Shown here piece after piece: positions 33,031-41,011 of a stretch of 64,000 nucleotides of DNA; position 1 is the first letter of the stretch; each line of letters begins with the position of its first letter. The notes below the pieces were generated by a model. That model saw nothing but the letters and a program-made list of their open reading frames with translations, ran no database searches and was not told where the DNA came from. Source of the DNA: Dactylosporangium fulvum (lineage in GTDB: Bacteria > Actinomycetota > Actinomycetes > Mycobacteriales > Micromonosporaceae); the NCBI RefSeq assembly GCF_025137375.1, contig NZ_CP073720.1, forward strand, positions 7,588,501-7,652,500, written 5' to 3'. The position numbers and the translations under genes were made by a program.

Positions 33031-33317
33031 CGCCTCCGCCCTCTCCTCGATACCGACCTGCAGCGAAACGGGGAAGCTCCGGTTGCACTCGGGGGCGACC
33101 AGCCGCGGCGTCAGGGCCCGTACCGGTGCGGGGAGAGGCTCGTCCTGGTCCGTAAGCGTATGCGGCAGGCCGGCATCGGCCAGGTCGATCAGGTCGACGT
33201 CCAGGTCTGCACGCCGGCGGGTTCGGCGGCGAACCAACCGGCCACGGTTGGGCCGAACCGGCCGGCGCGGGTGCTTCCGATGATGACCGCCAGCCGTTGC
33301 CGGGTGTTCTCCGACAC
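33031..33317 (-). pseudogene. Broken NADPH-dependent FMN reductase
   Basis: A gene start with an AAGGAGATAG ribosome site and GTG at 33317 encodes VSENTRQRLAVIIGSTRAGR then FGPTVAGWFAAE, the flavodoxin-like start of an NADPH-dependent FMN reductase. It then shifts frame: ADLDVDLIDLADAGLPHTLT and the flavin-loop relic ECNRSFPVSL appear in the frame that now runs into the NB-ARC gene. The middle and C-terminal parts are gone. Confidence 0.7.
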
Positions 33318-33604
33318 CTGCTATCTCCTTCGGACTTGTCTCCGGTTCGACAAGTCCCACTGTGCCGGAGGCCCTTACGGTGGACTTATCACCGGTTTAC
33401 GGTTCCGCCCCGGCGCCGCGGAAACGGACGTAGAACCGCGGCAGCATGCGGTTATCGTGGCCGACCCCAGGTACATGCCAAGCCGGTCGACGGCCAGCCG
33501 TTCGGCACGGTGACCACCACCGACGCCCACGCCCTGGTGGTGCTGCGCTGCGGCGCGGCGCTCGGCTGCCGGGACGGAGCCAGCCCGGACGACCGGACGT
33601 CGGG

Positions 33605-33952
33605 ATGACCGCCGGTCCCGGCAGGTGCGGCTACTGGATCGGCGATCAGGCGCGGCACTGCGGCGCCGACAGGGTGCGGCCGTACCTGCCGGGGTGGCGC
33701 TGTCCGCTGCACACGCCCGCCGCGATCGCCGGACACCCCGAACCCCCGTCCGTTCCGCCACAACCGTCAAGTCTTGGCGAGTCCACAATGGAACTATGTG
33801 CTGACCCCTCAGGCGTTTGCTGCGCAACGGACACCGGCGAGCATGACCCGTCGAATTTCGGTCGCGGTGGACGTCGGATCGCGGTAGAACCGGGGGATGA
33901 CCGAACGACGGCTGCCGGGCGGGCGCAGTTTCGGAGCCGTCCGCGTCGGTGA
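33605..33952 (+). CDS. Small Cys/His protein of unknown function
   Basis: A 115-residue reading frame whose first ~50 residues, MTAGPGRCGYWIGDQARHCG and RPYLPGWRCPLHTPAAIAG, have paired Cys and His spaced like a small metal site; similar small proteins are common in Streptomyces and integrated actinomycete elements. The rest looks non-conserved and overlaps the next gene by 56 bp. Its ATG overlaps the stop of a preceding short open frame (ATGA). It could be a decayed gene. Confidence 0.45.
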   Translation: MTAGPGRCGYWIGDQARHCGADRVRPYLPGWRCPLHTPAAIAGHPEPPSVPPQPSSLGESTMELCADPSGVCCATDTGEHDPSNFGRGGRRIAVEPGDDRTTAAGRAQFRSRPRR

Positions 33953-34679
33953 CGAAGTCCGCCGCCCCACGCAGCCGTGGACGGCGACCGTGCACACGGT
34001 GCTGCGGCACCTGGAAGATGGCGGCTTTGACGGCGCCCCGCAAGTTCGCGGTTTCGATGACCAGGGTCGCGAACGCCTGACGTTCCTGCCCGGCCAGACG
34101 TTGGGCGAGACCACGCCATGGCCGGATTGGTTGCGCTCCGACGACGCGCTCCGGCAGGTCGGTGCGTGGCTTCGGAGGCTGCACGACGCGACCGCGACAT
34201 TCCGTCCGGCCGGAGACGCCGTCTGGTTCACCGGCCGGCCGTGGCGACCGGGACTTCTGATCGCTCACCTGGATGCGTCGCCGTGGAACGCCGTATGGGT
34301 CGGCGGGGCCCTGGTCGGCTTCGTCGACTGGGACACTGCCAGCCCGTCCCGCCGCGAGGATGACCTGGCGTTCTCGGCGCTGACTTGGGTGCCGCTACTG
34401 ACGGCAGAGGTCGCCGAGCAAGCCGGATTCGGCGACGCAGCCGACCGGCACCGGCGGTTCCATCTGCTGCTGGACGCGTACGGATATACCGGTGACCGAA
34501 CCGCGGTCCGCGACGCGATCATTGGACGTGTCGAGCGAAACGTCGCGATGATCCGGCAGTTGGCCGACGACGGTGAGCCAACCTTCCAGCGCATGTTGCC
34601 GTGGGCCGCGGACCTGGACCGTTCCGGGAACGAGGTGGCCGAGTTGCCGGACGAGTTCTGGCAGGGACCGGACCGCTGA
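33897..34679 (+). CDS. Aminoglycoside phosphotransferase family protein
   Basis: A 260-residue small-molecule kinase-fold protein. The catalytic loop is IAHLDASPWN (H-x-D then N) and the metal-binding aspartate is in GFVDWDTASP. The N-lobe is short: it begins LPGGRSFGAVRVGDEVRRP and has no obvious ATP-lysine strand beyond that. Relatives phosphorylate choline, aminoglycosides or sugars, and many in actinomycetes have unknown substrates. It stands alone between unrelated genes. Confidence 0.85.
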   Translation: MTERRLPGGRSFGAVRVGDEVRRPTQPWTATVHTVLRHLEDGGFDGAPQVRGFDDQGRERLTFLPGQTLGETTPWPDWLRSDDALRQVGAWLRRLHDATATFRPAGDAVWFTGRPWRPGLLIAHLDASPWNAVWVGGALVGFVDWDTASPSRREDDLAFSALTWVPLLTAEVAEQAGFGDAADRHRRFHLLLDAYGYTGDRTAVRDAIIGRVERNVAMIRQLADDGEPTFQRMLPWAADLDRSGNEVAELPDEFWQGPDR

Positions 34680-34682
34680 TGG

Positions 34683-34736
34683 AGCCCTTGGTTGATCTTT
34701 CTTCTTGTCGAGGGAAGAAGATCATTTACCAAGGGC
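34683..34736. repeat. 54-bp imperfect inverted repeat
   Basis: AGCCCTTGGT at 34683-34692 pairs with ACCAAGGGCT at 34727-34736, and inside this TGATCTTTCTTC pairs with GAAGAAGATCA; the loop is about nine bases with two small bulges. It could terminate the phosphotransferase gene, but the AT-rich inner stem and length also resemble the end of an insertion sequence relic. Confidence 0.6.
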
Positions 34737-34953
34737 TGTCTCTGTGATCAGGGTGCATGACGATGCCGCACGCCCCAAACCCGACGTGGCTGGGCCTGTT
34801 TTCCGATCAGATGCGCCGGATGTCCGGCGGCTGGCGGTCCGCTGTCGTGCTCCGCGTTGCGGAGGCTGATGTGGCCGCAGGCGATGAGCTGTCGAGTGAG
34901 CCTGGCCGGATTCGCTGTCGCCGAGCGTCACTCAAGTCCGTACCATCATCTCG

Positions 34954-34983
34954 TTGCAAAGATATCTTCGTCACCGATATATT
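34954..34983 (+). promoter_or_regulatory. Leaderless PadR promoter with internal dyad operator
   Basis: TTGCAA (34954-34959), an 18-bp spacer and TATATT (34978-34983) precede the ATG at 34990 by only six bases, so the mRNA should begin at the start codon. The spacer holds the dyad ATATC-N9-GATAT (34962-34980), a good PadR autorepression site by position. The stretch is strikingly AT-rich for this DNA. Confidence 0.65.
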
Positions 34984-34989
34984 ATCGCC

Positions 34990-35415
34990 ATGGCTGCACC
35001 GCTACGTGAACCGACCTTTCTCATCCTCACCGCGCTCGCCCGGGCACCAATGCACGGCTACGGGCTGATCACCGAGGTCGCCGAGCTGTCCGGCGGCCGG
35101 CTCGAGCTGCGCCCCGGCACGCTCTACGGCGCGCTGGACCGGTTGAGCGACGACGGTCTCGTCGCGGTCGACCGGGAGGAGATCGTCGACGGCCGTGCCC
35201 GCAAGTACTACCGGCTCACCGAGCAGGGTGACACCACGCTGCGGGCAGAAACCGAGCGCCTCCGCCGCAACGTCGAGGCCGCAACCCGCCGGCTCGACGA
35301 ACGAGCGGCGCTGCGACCGGCGGGCGGCATGGCGAGGACCGACGCCGGCAGCGTCCAGAGTCGCAGGCGTCGACCGGCACAGCCGATGATCGAGTTCGCC
35401 GGCGGTGTCGCGTGA
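34990..35415 (+). CDS. PadR family transcriptional regulator
   Basis: A 141-residue PadR repressor starting MAAPLREPTFLILTALARAP; the longer upstream reading would run through its own promoter. The winged helix contains MHGYGLITEVAELSGGRLEL, RPGTLYGALDRLSDDGLVAV and the wing KYYRLTEQG; the C-terminal helix serves dimerisation. It overlaps the following membrane-protein gene by four bases (GTGA), a common PadR pairing in actinobacteria in which the partner is a membrane protein controlled by envelope or drug stress. Confidence 0.93.
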   Translation: MAAPLREPTFLILTALARAPMHGYGLITEVAELSGGRLELRPGTLYGALDRLSDDGLVAVDREEIVDGRARKYYRLTEQGDTTLRAETERLRRNVEAATRRLDERAALRPAGGMARTDAGSVQSRRRRPAQPMIEFAGGVA

Positions 35416-36356
35416 CCGACGAGCTTCGCGATCGCTACCGCACGCTGCTGCGCTGGTATCCGGCCGACTACCGGGCCGAGCGCGGCGACGAGATCATCGA
35501 GACCTACCTGGACCTCGCCGCACCAGGCCAACGCCGGCCCCGCCCCGCCGATGTCGCCGACCTCGTTCGCGGCGGCCTGCGCCAACATCTCCGCGCCCGC
35601 CACGCCCTCGGACTCACCGACGCGCTTCCGTTCGCCGGCCACCTCGCGCTTGCGGCCGCCACCGCCCTGGCCGTGGTGTGGCTCATCCTGGCGGAGAGGA
35701 TCACCGTTCCGAACGGCATCGCATGGCAGACGGTCGGGCCGTTCGCAACCCTCGGCGCCGTCGCGTGGATCGCCTGGCTGCTCGCGTCCCTCGCTGCCCT
35801 CATCGGTGCCGGCCGGCCAGCGGTGGCATGCGCCCTGCTCGTGACGGCGGCACTGGTCCCGGTCGCAGCGGTGACCCCGTACCCGCGGCCACCGCTGTTC
35901 GTGCTGCTCCCGCAGATCGCGCTCGGCATCGTGGCCCTCGCCGTGCCGGGCCGCCGCTGGTCGCCGGCCGTCGCGACCGGCATCGTCGTCGCGGCGGCGG
36001 TCGCCGGGCTTACGGTACTGAGCTGGCCACCCACGTTCTACTACTCGCTGCTCGGCGCAATGCCTTACGCCGGACTCTCCCTGGTGACAGCGGTCATCGT
36101 GGCCGGCATCGTGTTCGGCGTGCGGCGGGACCCACGCGGCTGGTGGTCGGCGCTGATCCTGTTGGGCCCGGTGCTGCTGCTCGTCATGACCGCGCCAACG
36201 ACAACATATCCTCAGCCTTGGCCGACGTGGCCGACCGCCGTAGGCTCGACCATCGTCGCCGTGCTGACCGCGATCGCAGCGGTACCGGCGACGCTGTGGC
36301 TTCGGGGCAGACTGTCACATCGCCCGGCGGAGCGCTGCCCGACGTGCGGTCGCTGA
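35412..36356 (+). CDS. PadR-coupled integral membrane protein
   Basis: A 314-residue protein starting at a GTG that overlaps the PadR stop. The cytoplasmic N-terminus (LRDRYRTLLRWYPADYRAER then GDEIIETYLDLA) is the conserved signature found in proteins encoded next to PadR genes. About seven hydrophobic helices follow from residue ~75 to ~300, and the tail ends in a Cys-x-x-Cys (ERCPTCGR). Function is unknown; it is translated together with PadR and probably regulated by it. Confidence 0.85.
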   Translation: MTDELRDRYRTLLRWYPADYRAERGDEIIETYLDLAAPGQRRPRPADVADLVRGGLRQHLRARHALGLTDALPFAGHLALAAATALAVVWLILAERITVPNGIAWQTVGPFATLGAVAWIAWLLASLAALIGAGRPAVACALLVTAALVPVAAVTPYPRPPLFVLLPQIALGIVALAVPGRRWSPAVATGIVVAAAVAGLTVLSWPPTFYYSLLGAMPYAGLSLVTAVIVAGIVFGVRRDPRGWWSALILLGPVLLLVMTAPTTTYPQPWPTWPTAVGSTIVAVLTAIAAVPATLWLRGRLSHRPAERCPTCGR

Positions 36357-36467
36357 GCACCGGTGGATGGGCGCTTGACCAGGAGGAGGCAGACAGGCCC
36401 GCCACCTGTACGGACGGCATTCTCGGCAAGCGCAATGCCCCCTCCCCCGGTTACCTCTCCTACAATC

Positions 36468-36508
36468 CGGCGCCCCGGGGCTGAGGGTCGCTCAGCCCCG
36501 GGGCGCCG
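36468..36508. terminator. Bidirectional terminator hairpin
   Basis: A perfect 18-bp stem: CGGCGCCCCGGGGCTGAG (36468-36485), loop GGTCG, and its complement at 36491-36508. It lies between the convergent PadR operon and the IPT surface-protein gene and can serve both. There is no T-tract, which is usual in actinobacteria. Confidence 0.85.
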
Positions 36509-36526
36509 TGCCCTCCCGCGTGTTCC

Positions 36527-39256
36527 CTACCGCAGGCCGGGCGTCGTGCGACGCTGCCACGGCCGGAGCAGGCCGAGGCCGGCCAGCACCATGGCGAGGC
36601 CGGCCAGCGCCAGCGTGCCCGTGGGCGCGCCGGTGACCGGGAGGCCGCCCGTCGACGTGCTCGGCGCGCTTGCCGCCACCGTGATGGTGAGCTTCATCGC
36701 ACGCGGGTTGCCCGACGGTGCGACGCCCTGCGCGACCAGCGTGTGCACGCCGGCGGCGAGGGAGTGCGGCACGGTGACCGGCTTGCTGAAGTCGCCGTTG
36801 CCGTCGGTGACCACGGAGCCGAGCGTCACCGGTGTCGAGTACAGCGTGATCGTCGCCGTGGAGTAGGCGGCGAACCCGGTGCCGATCACCACGATGTGCT
36901 GCCCGGGCACGGCCGTACTGATGGCGCCCTTGTCCGTGGTCAGGGTCAGCGGGGTGTCCGGCGGCGCGGACGGCACGACCGGCGCGGCCGGTGTGACCGC
37001 GTTGCTCGTGGCCGGATCCGAGGCCCCGGCGGCCGAGTTGGCCACGACCGACACCGTGTACTGCTGGCCGGCCGTCGCCCCCAGCACGCAGCGGAGCGGG
37101 TTCGGGTCGGTGACCAGCGTGGTGCAGGTCGCCGGGCCGGGCGTGGCCGTCGCGGTGTAGCCGGTGATCGGCGAGTCGTTCGGCGTGGCCGCCGTCCAGC
37201 TCACGTTGATCGACGACGTACCCGCGGTGGCCGTGACCGGGCTCGGCGCGCTCGGCGGGGCCGGGCAGGCCGGGGTCGGCATCTGGAAGAAGACCTTCTT
37301 CATCCTGGGCCCGGCCGTGGCGTCCGCCTTGTGCTTGGCCTTCACCTTGGCCTTGCCGTCAGCCTTGTCCGCCTGCTTGTCCGCCCGCTTGTCCGCCTGC
37401 TTGGCGTCCTGCTTGTTCACCTGCTTGGCGTCCGCCTTGCCAGATGCCTTGCCGGATGCCTTGCCGGACGCCTTGTCCGCCTTGCCGGATGCCGGGGCCT
37501 TGGCCGGCGCCTGCGCGGCGTCCTTGTGGGCAGCGTGCGCGGCAAAGGCCGCGGCCTGCGCCGCGAGGTATTGGTACCCGCCCGGCACGCTCGGCGAGCC
37601 GTTGGGCGTGGTGACGGTGACCGGCACCGTGCCAAAGCCCGGCGGCGTCATGGCCGTGATCTGCGTGTCGCTGTTGGCGACGAACGAAGTGGCGTTCACG
37701 CCGCCGAACGTCACCGCGGTGGCGCCGGTGAAGCCGGTGCCCGTGATCGTGACGAAGGTACCGCCCAGGTCAGGGCCTATCGTCGGGAACATCGACGTCG
37801 CGGTCGCCGCGGCCACGTACGTGTATGCGGCGATCACGGTGTCCGTGCCGCCCGGCCCGGTGACCTCGACGTCCACCGTGCCGACCGCGTGCGCCGGCGC
37901 CACGGCCGTGATCGACGTGTCGCTGTTCACCGTGAACGAGGTGGCCGGACTGCCGTCGAAGACCACCGCCGTCGCGCCGGTGAAACCCGCCCCCGTGATC
38001 GTGACCGACGTACCGCCGGCCGCCGGGCCCGACGTCGGCGACAGCGAGGTCACGGACGGCGGGGCCAGGTAGGCGTAGGCGTTCGCCGCGGTCGCCGTGC
38101 CGTTCGGCGTGTTGACCTCGACGTCCACCGTGCCGACCGCGTGCGCCGGCGCCACGGCGGTGATCTGCGTGTCGCTGTCCACCGTGAACGAGGTGGCCGC
38201 GTCGGCGCCGAACGCCACCGCCGTCGCGCCGGTGAGGCCCGCGCCCGTGATCGTGACCGACGTACCGCCGGCCGCCGAGCCCGAGGTCGGCGACAGCGAG
38301 GTCACCGACGGCGCGGCCGTGTAGGTGTAGGCGCCCGCCGCGATCGCCGTGCCGCTGGGCGTGGTGACCTCGACGTCGACCGCACCGGCCGCGTGTGCCG
38401 GCGTGATGGCCGTGATCGACGTGTCACTGGTCACGATGAACGAGGTGGCGGTGCCGTCGAAGGCCACCGCCGTCGCGCCGGTGAAGCTCGTGCCCGTGAT
38501 CGTCACCAAGGTGCCGCCGGCCGGCGAGCCCGACGTCGGCGACAGCGACGACACGTTCGCCGCGGCCACGTACGTATAGCCGCCCGTCACGGTGGTCGCG
38601 CCCATCACCGTGGTGACGCCGACCGGGACGTTGCCCGCGGCGTGCGCTGGCGTGACCACCGTGATCGAGGTCGCGGTGCTGTTGCTCACCGAGCCCGCGA
38701 CGCCGCCGAAGGTCACGCTCATCGCGCCCGCCAGGTTGGTGCCGGTGAGGGTGACGGTCGTGCCACCCGCGGTCGGCCCGCTCGTCGGCGACATCGACGA
38801 CACGGTCGGCATCGTCGGAATGACGATCGGCGGAAGGTACGTGAACGTTCCACCGCTGACCGACGAGATACACGTGCCGATGGCGACCTGCACGAGCGCC
38901 GGCCCGGCCGCGCCCGCGGGCGTCACCGCGGTGATCTCGGTCGGGCTGACCACCGTGAACGACGTGGCGTCGATGCCATTGAAGGTCACGGCCGTCGCGC
39001 CGGTGAACCCGGTGCCCGTGATCGTCACCGTCGCGCCGCCGGTGGTGAACCCGGAACTCGGATTGACGCTCGACACGACCGGCTGGGTCACGGCGCTGGC
39101 GAGCGCCGGCGCCCCGCTCTCGTGCTCGGCGGCCTGCCCGCGCGGGCCGGCCGTGGCCAAGGTGAACGCTCCGAGCACCAGCACGCCCAGCGCGATATTC
39201 GGCCACGACGATCCGCGCCTTCCGGGGTGCTGGCGCCTTCTGAGTAACTTGATCAC
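36527..39256 (-). CDS. LPxTG-anchored surface protein with six IPT/TIG repeats and FN3 domain
   Basis: A 909-residue cell-surface protein starting at GTG 39256 after a GGGGGA site. It has an N-terminal signal (basic start, then SWPNIALGVLVLGAFTLATA), six IPT/TIG immunoglobulin-like repeats of ~80 residues with the recurring core GGTSVTITGAGFTGATAV, a ~75-residue linker made almost only of Ala, Lys, Asp, Gln and Gly, a fibronectin type III domain (ITGYTATATPGPA), another Ig-like part, and a sorting signal LPVTG (872-876) followed by a hydrophobic helix and an RR-containing tail. Sortase would attach it to peptidoglycan. Such proteins act in adhesion or as surface scaffolds; the ligand is unknown. 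Confidence 0.9.
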   Translation of the reverse strand: MIKLLRRRQHPGRRGSSWPNIALGVLVLGAFTLATAGPRGQAAEHESGAPALASAVTQPVVSSVNPSSGFTTGGATVTITGTGFTGATAVTFNGIDATSFTVVSPTEITAVTPAGAAGPALVQVAIGTCISSVSGGTFTYLPPIVIPTMPTVSSMSPTSGPTAGGTTVTLTGTNLAGAMSVTFGGVAGSVSNSTATSITVVTPAHAAGNVPVGVTTVMGATTVTGGYTYVAAANVSSLSPTSGSPAGGTLVTITGTSFTGATAVAFDGTATSFIVTSDTSITAITPAHAAGAVDVEVTTPSGTAIAAGAYTYTAAPSVTSLSPTSGSAAGGTSVTITGAGLTGATAVAFGADAATSFTVDSDTQITAVAPAHAVGTVDVEVNTPNGTATAANAYAYLAPPSVTSLSPTSGPAAGGTSVTITGAGFTGATAVVFDGSPATSFTVNSDTSITAVAPAHAVGTVDVEVTGPGGTDTVIAAYTYVAAATATSMFPTIGPDLGGTFVTITGTGFTGATAVTFGGVNATSFVANSDTQITAMTPPGFGTVPVTVTTPNGSPSVPGGYQYLAAQAAAFAAHAAHKDAAQAPAKAPASGKADKASGKASGKASGKADAKQVNKQDAKQADKRADKQADKADGKAKVKAKHKADATAGPRMKKVFFQMPTPACPAPPSAPSPVTATAGTSSINVSWTAATPNDSPITGYTATATPGPATCTTLVTDPNPLRCVLGATAGQQYTVSVVANSAAGASDPATSNAVTPAAPVVPSAPPDTPLTLTTDKGAISTAVPGQHIVVIGTGFAAYSTATITLYSTPVTLGSVVTDGNGDFSKPVTVPHSLAAGVHTLVAQGVAPSGNPRAMKLTITVAASAPSTSTGGLPVTGAPTGTLALAGLAMVLAGLGLLRPWQRRTTPGLR
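37560..39085 (-). repeat. Tandem IPT/TIG-coding repeats, about 250 bp each
   Basis: Six in-frame tandem units of about 240-260 bp encode the IPT/TIG domains. The inner four are most alike and share long runs of near-identical DNA (for example the segments for VGTVDVEV and ATSFTV), indicating internal duplication and continuing homogenisation. Repeat number may vary between strains. Confidence 0.8.
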
Positions 39257-39612
39257 ACAAAATCCCCCGTCTGTACGACCCTGACGGTGGAAGTCCACCG
39301 CCGTCGCGACCGTACCGAACAAATCTGTCTTAAGTGCATTTATCCGACAAATCGGCTATTCCGGGCGGTGGCCACGGATGCCGCTCGCCGCGGCGCAGGA
39401 GGATCGCCCAGACAGCCGGACCCGAAGCTCACCGCGAGCGTGACGACCGCCGTGCGGATGGCCCGCGCGGAGTGCGGCAGGGTCAGCGCCGGCGCCTCGC
39501 GCAGCGGCCGGGTGCGGACGCGCCAGGCCGGGCCGATGCCGAAGATGTTGTCGTCGGAGCCGAGGACGTCCTGAAACAGCCACGTGGTCAGGCCAAGTGG
39601 GCACACACCGCG

Positions 39613-39638
39613 GTGCCGGGCCGTCGCCGGCCCGGCAC
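39613..39638. terminator. Perfect 11-bp GC hairpin
   Basis: GTGCCGGGCCG (39613-39623), loop TCGC, CGGCCCGGCAC (39628-39638). It looks like a terminator, but no gene clearly ends beside it, which supports the idea that a gene here has decayed. Confidence 0.55.
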
Positions 39639-39659
39639 AGGGTTTCCGGTCCCTTACGA

Positions 39660-39798
39660 TCATGCCCCGGCCCGCGGCGCCAGCCGCGTGGTGCGCGGGG
39701 CCCACGCGGCCACGCTGATCGGGCTCCAGACGGTGCTGTCGCCGCTGCGGGCCACGTTGTCGCGCACCACGCGGCTGGCGCCGCGGGCCGGGGCATGA
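39660..39798. repeat. Long perfect inverted repeat, 38-bp arms
   Basis: The arm at 39660-39697 (starting TCATGCCCCGGCCCGCGG) is perfectly complementary to the arm at 39761-39798, enclosing 63 bp. Total 139 bp. No target duplication is obvious at the edges and no transposase is present. It could be a MITE-like relic or a folded RNA/DNA element. Confidence 0.8.
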
Positions 39799-39838
39799 GG
39801 TTCGCGCGTTCGGCCTCGATCGACCGCACAGCGTGTTC

Positions 39839-40963
39839 TCAGTCTGCGGGTGCCGGTTCGGCGGGCTGGGCCGTGAAGAAGCGGATGATGTCTTCCGCTG
39901 CGGTTGGGGACAGCATCATCGCCTGGATTCGTGCGGACATCTCGGCGATCGGGTGAGTCCTGGTGAACATCGCCTCCTCGTACATCCGGATTGCCGAGTC
40001 CGGGTCGGTGGGGTTGGCGGCGAGTCGGCTGGCGAGTTCGGCGGCGTCGAGCATGGCCTGGTTGGCGCCCTCGCCGACCGGCGGCATGAGGTGCGCGGCG
40101 TCGCCGATGAGGGTGATGCCCGGCCGGCTGGTCCAGCGCGTGCCGATGGGCATCGCTTCGATCGGGCGCGGCGTCGGCGCGCTGTCGCCGGCCTCGATGA
40201 GTGCGGTGAGGCGTGGGTCCCAGTCGCCGAACATGTCCAGCAGAGCGCGCTTACTGCGGTATGTGTCGATGGGGCGATCGTCTGCGCGCAGCGAGATCCC
40301 GACACGTAGGCTGCCGTCGCCGAGGCGTTGCGCTGCCAGGATCTGGTTCACGCCGACGCACCACAGGTTCCCGGGGCCGACCAGCTCGGCGAGATCGGGA
40401 TGGCGCCGGTCGACGTCTTTGATGTTCAGCTCCACGAGGGTGGCCACATAGGACAGTTGGACGTCGGTCAGCAGCGACCGGACGATCGAGCGCGCGCCGT
40501 CCGCGCCGATGAGGATGTCACAGCCGGTTCGGTGGCCGCCATGGAACATCAGTTCCCAGCCTCCGTCAGGTCGCGGGGTCGCCGCGACAAGCCGGTGCCG
40601 CCAGACAACCGTGTCGCCGGGGAGGGAGTCGAGCAGAAGATCACGCAGTGCGCTCCGGTCGATCTCGGGACGTCCGGAGAATGAGCCGGGTTGCGGCTCA
40701 TGGTGTACCAGGATCCGTCCGGTCGGGTCGACGATGCGATGTTCCTCGCCCTCGGGCCGCGCCTGCGACCGGAACCGGCCGGCGAGACCCGCCTCGGCCA
40801 GGGCGTGTTGCCCGGACTCCGGGTGCAGGTCGAGCGAGCCGCCCTGCGGCCGCGCGGATGGGCTTGCCTGGCGCTCGTACACCGCCGCATCGATGCCGTG
40901 CTGATGCAGGATCCGTGCCAGCGTCAGCCCGCCAAGGCCGCCACCAGTGATCGCGATTCGCAT
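39839..40963 (-). CDS. TetX-like FAD-dependent monooxygenase
   Basis: A 374-residue class A flavin monooxygenase starting at ATG 40963 (MRIAITGGGLGGLTLARILH); an upstream start would overlap the repressor gene. Motifs: GGGLGG for FAD, the TetX-type SLDLHPESGQ segment, the DG loop CDILIGADGARS, and GDAAHLMPPVGEGAN. These enzymes use NADPH and O2 to hydroxylate aromatic or polyketide substrates; TetX itself destroys tetracyclines. It is divergent from a TetR with a tetracycline-repressor-type C-terminal domain, so a role in drug or natural-product modification under that repressor is likely. Actual tetracycline activity is not shown. Confidence 0.88.
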   Translation of the reverse strand: MRIAITGGGLGGLTLARILHQHGIDAAVYERQASPSARPQGGSLDLHPESGQHALAEAGLAGRFRSQARPEGEEHRIVDPTGRILVHHEPQPGSFSGRPEIDRSALRDLLLDSLPGDTVVWRHRLVAATPRPDGGWELMFHGGHRTGCDILIGADGARSIVRSLLTDVQLSYVATLVELNIKDVDRRHPDLAELVGPGNLWCVGVNQILAAQRLGDGSLRVGISLRADDRPIDTYRSKRALLDMFGDWDPRLTALIEAGDSAPTPRPIEAMPIGTRWTSRPGITLIGDAAHLMPPVGEGANQAMLDAAELASRLAANPTDPDSAIRMYEEAMFTRTHPIAEMSARIQAMMLSPTAAEDIIRFFTAQPAEPAPAD

Positions 40964-40975
40964 GCCCACTCCCGT

Positions 40976-41011
40976 TACCGTACACTGTCTTTGTGGATAC
41001 ACCGTACGGTA
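40976..41011. promoter_or_regulatory. TetR operator between the monooxygenase and TetR genes
   Basis: TACCGTAC (40976-40983) and its inverted copy GTACGGTA (41004-41011) are spaced by 20 bp and straddle the TetR start codon; ACCGTACGGT at 41001-41010 is itself a perfect palindrome. TACACT (40981-40986) is a possible -10 for a leaderless TetR message starting at GTG 40993. Confidence 0.65.

Larger units (their letters stand above)
34680..34989. other. Intergenic region with long hairpin; no gene seen
   Basis: Holds a 54-bp imperfect inverted repeat (34683-34736) and the PadR promoter. The sequence between 34740 and 34930 has open frames on the minus strand but none that I recognise. Confidence 0.4.
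39257..39838. other. Intergenic region with hairpins; possible decayed ORF
   Basis: No secure gene. A minus-strand open frame (39343-39660 or so) contains TTWLFQDVLGSDDNIFGIGP, WRVRTRPLREAPALTLPHSA and ends in stop at 39340; it looks protein-like but lacks any domain I can name. An 11-bp perfect hairpin (39613-39638) and a 38-bp inverted repeat follow. Confidence 0.35.

Noticed and set aside
37560..39085. Regular repeats that might be a CRISPR array
   Set aside because: Units are ~250 bp, coding and in frame, with no short conserved repeat and unique spacers.
36743..39247. An 834-codon plus-strand frame with internal repeats
   Set aside because: Shadow of the IPT/TIG repeat gene; its Arg/Gly repeats only mirror the tandem coding repeats.
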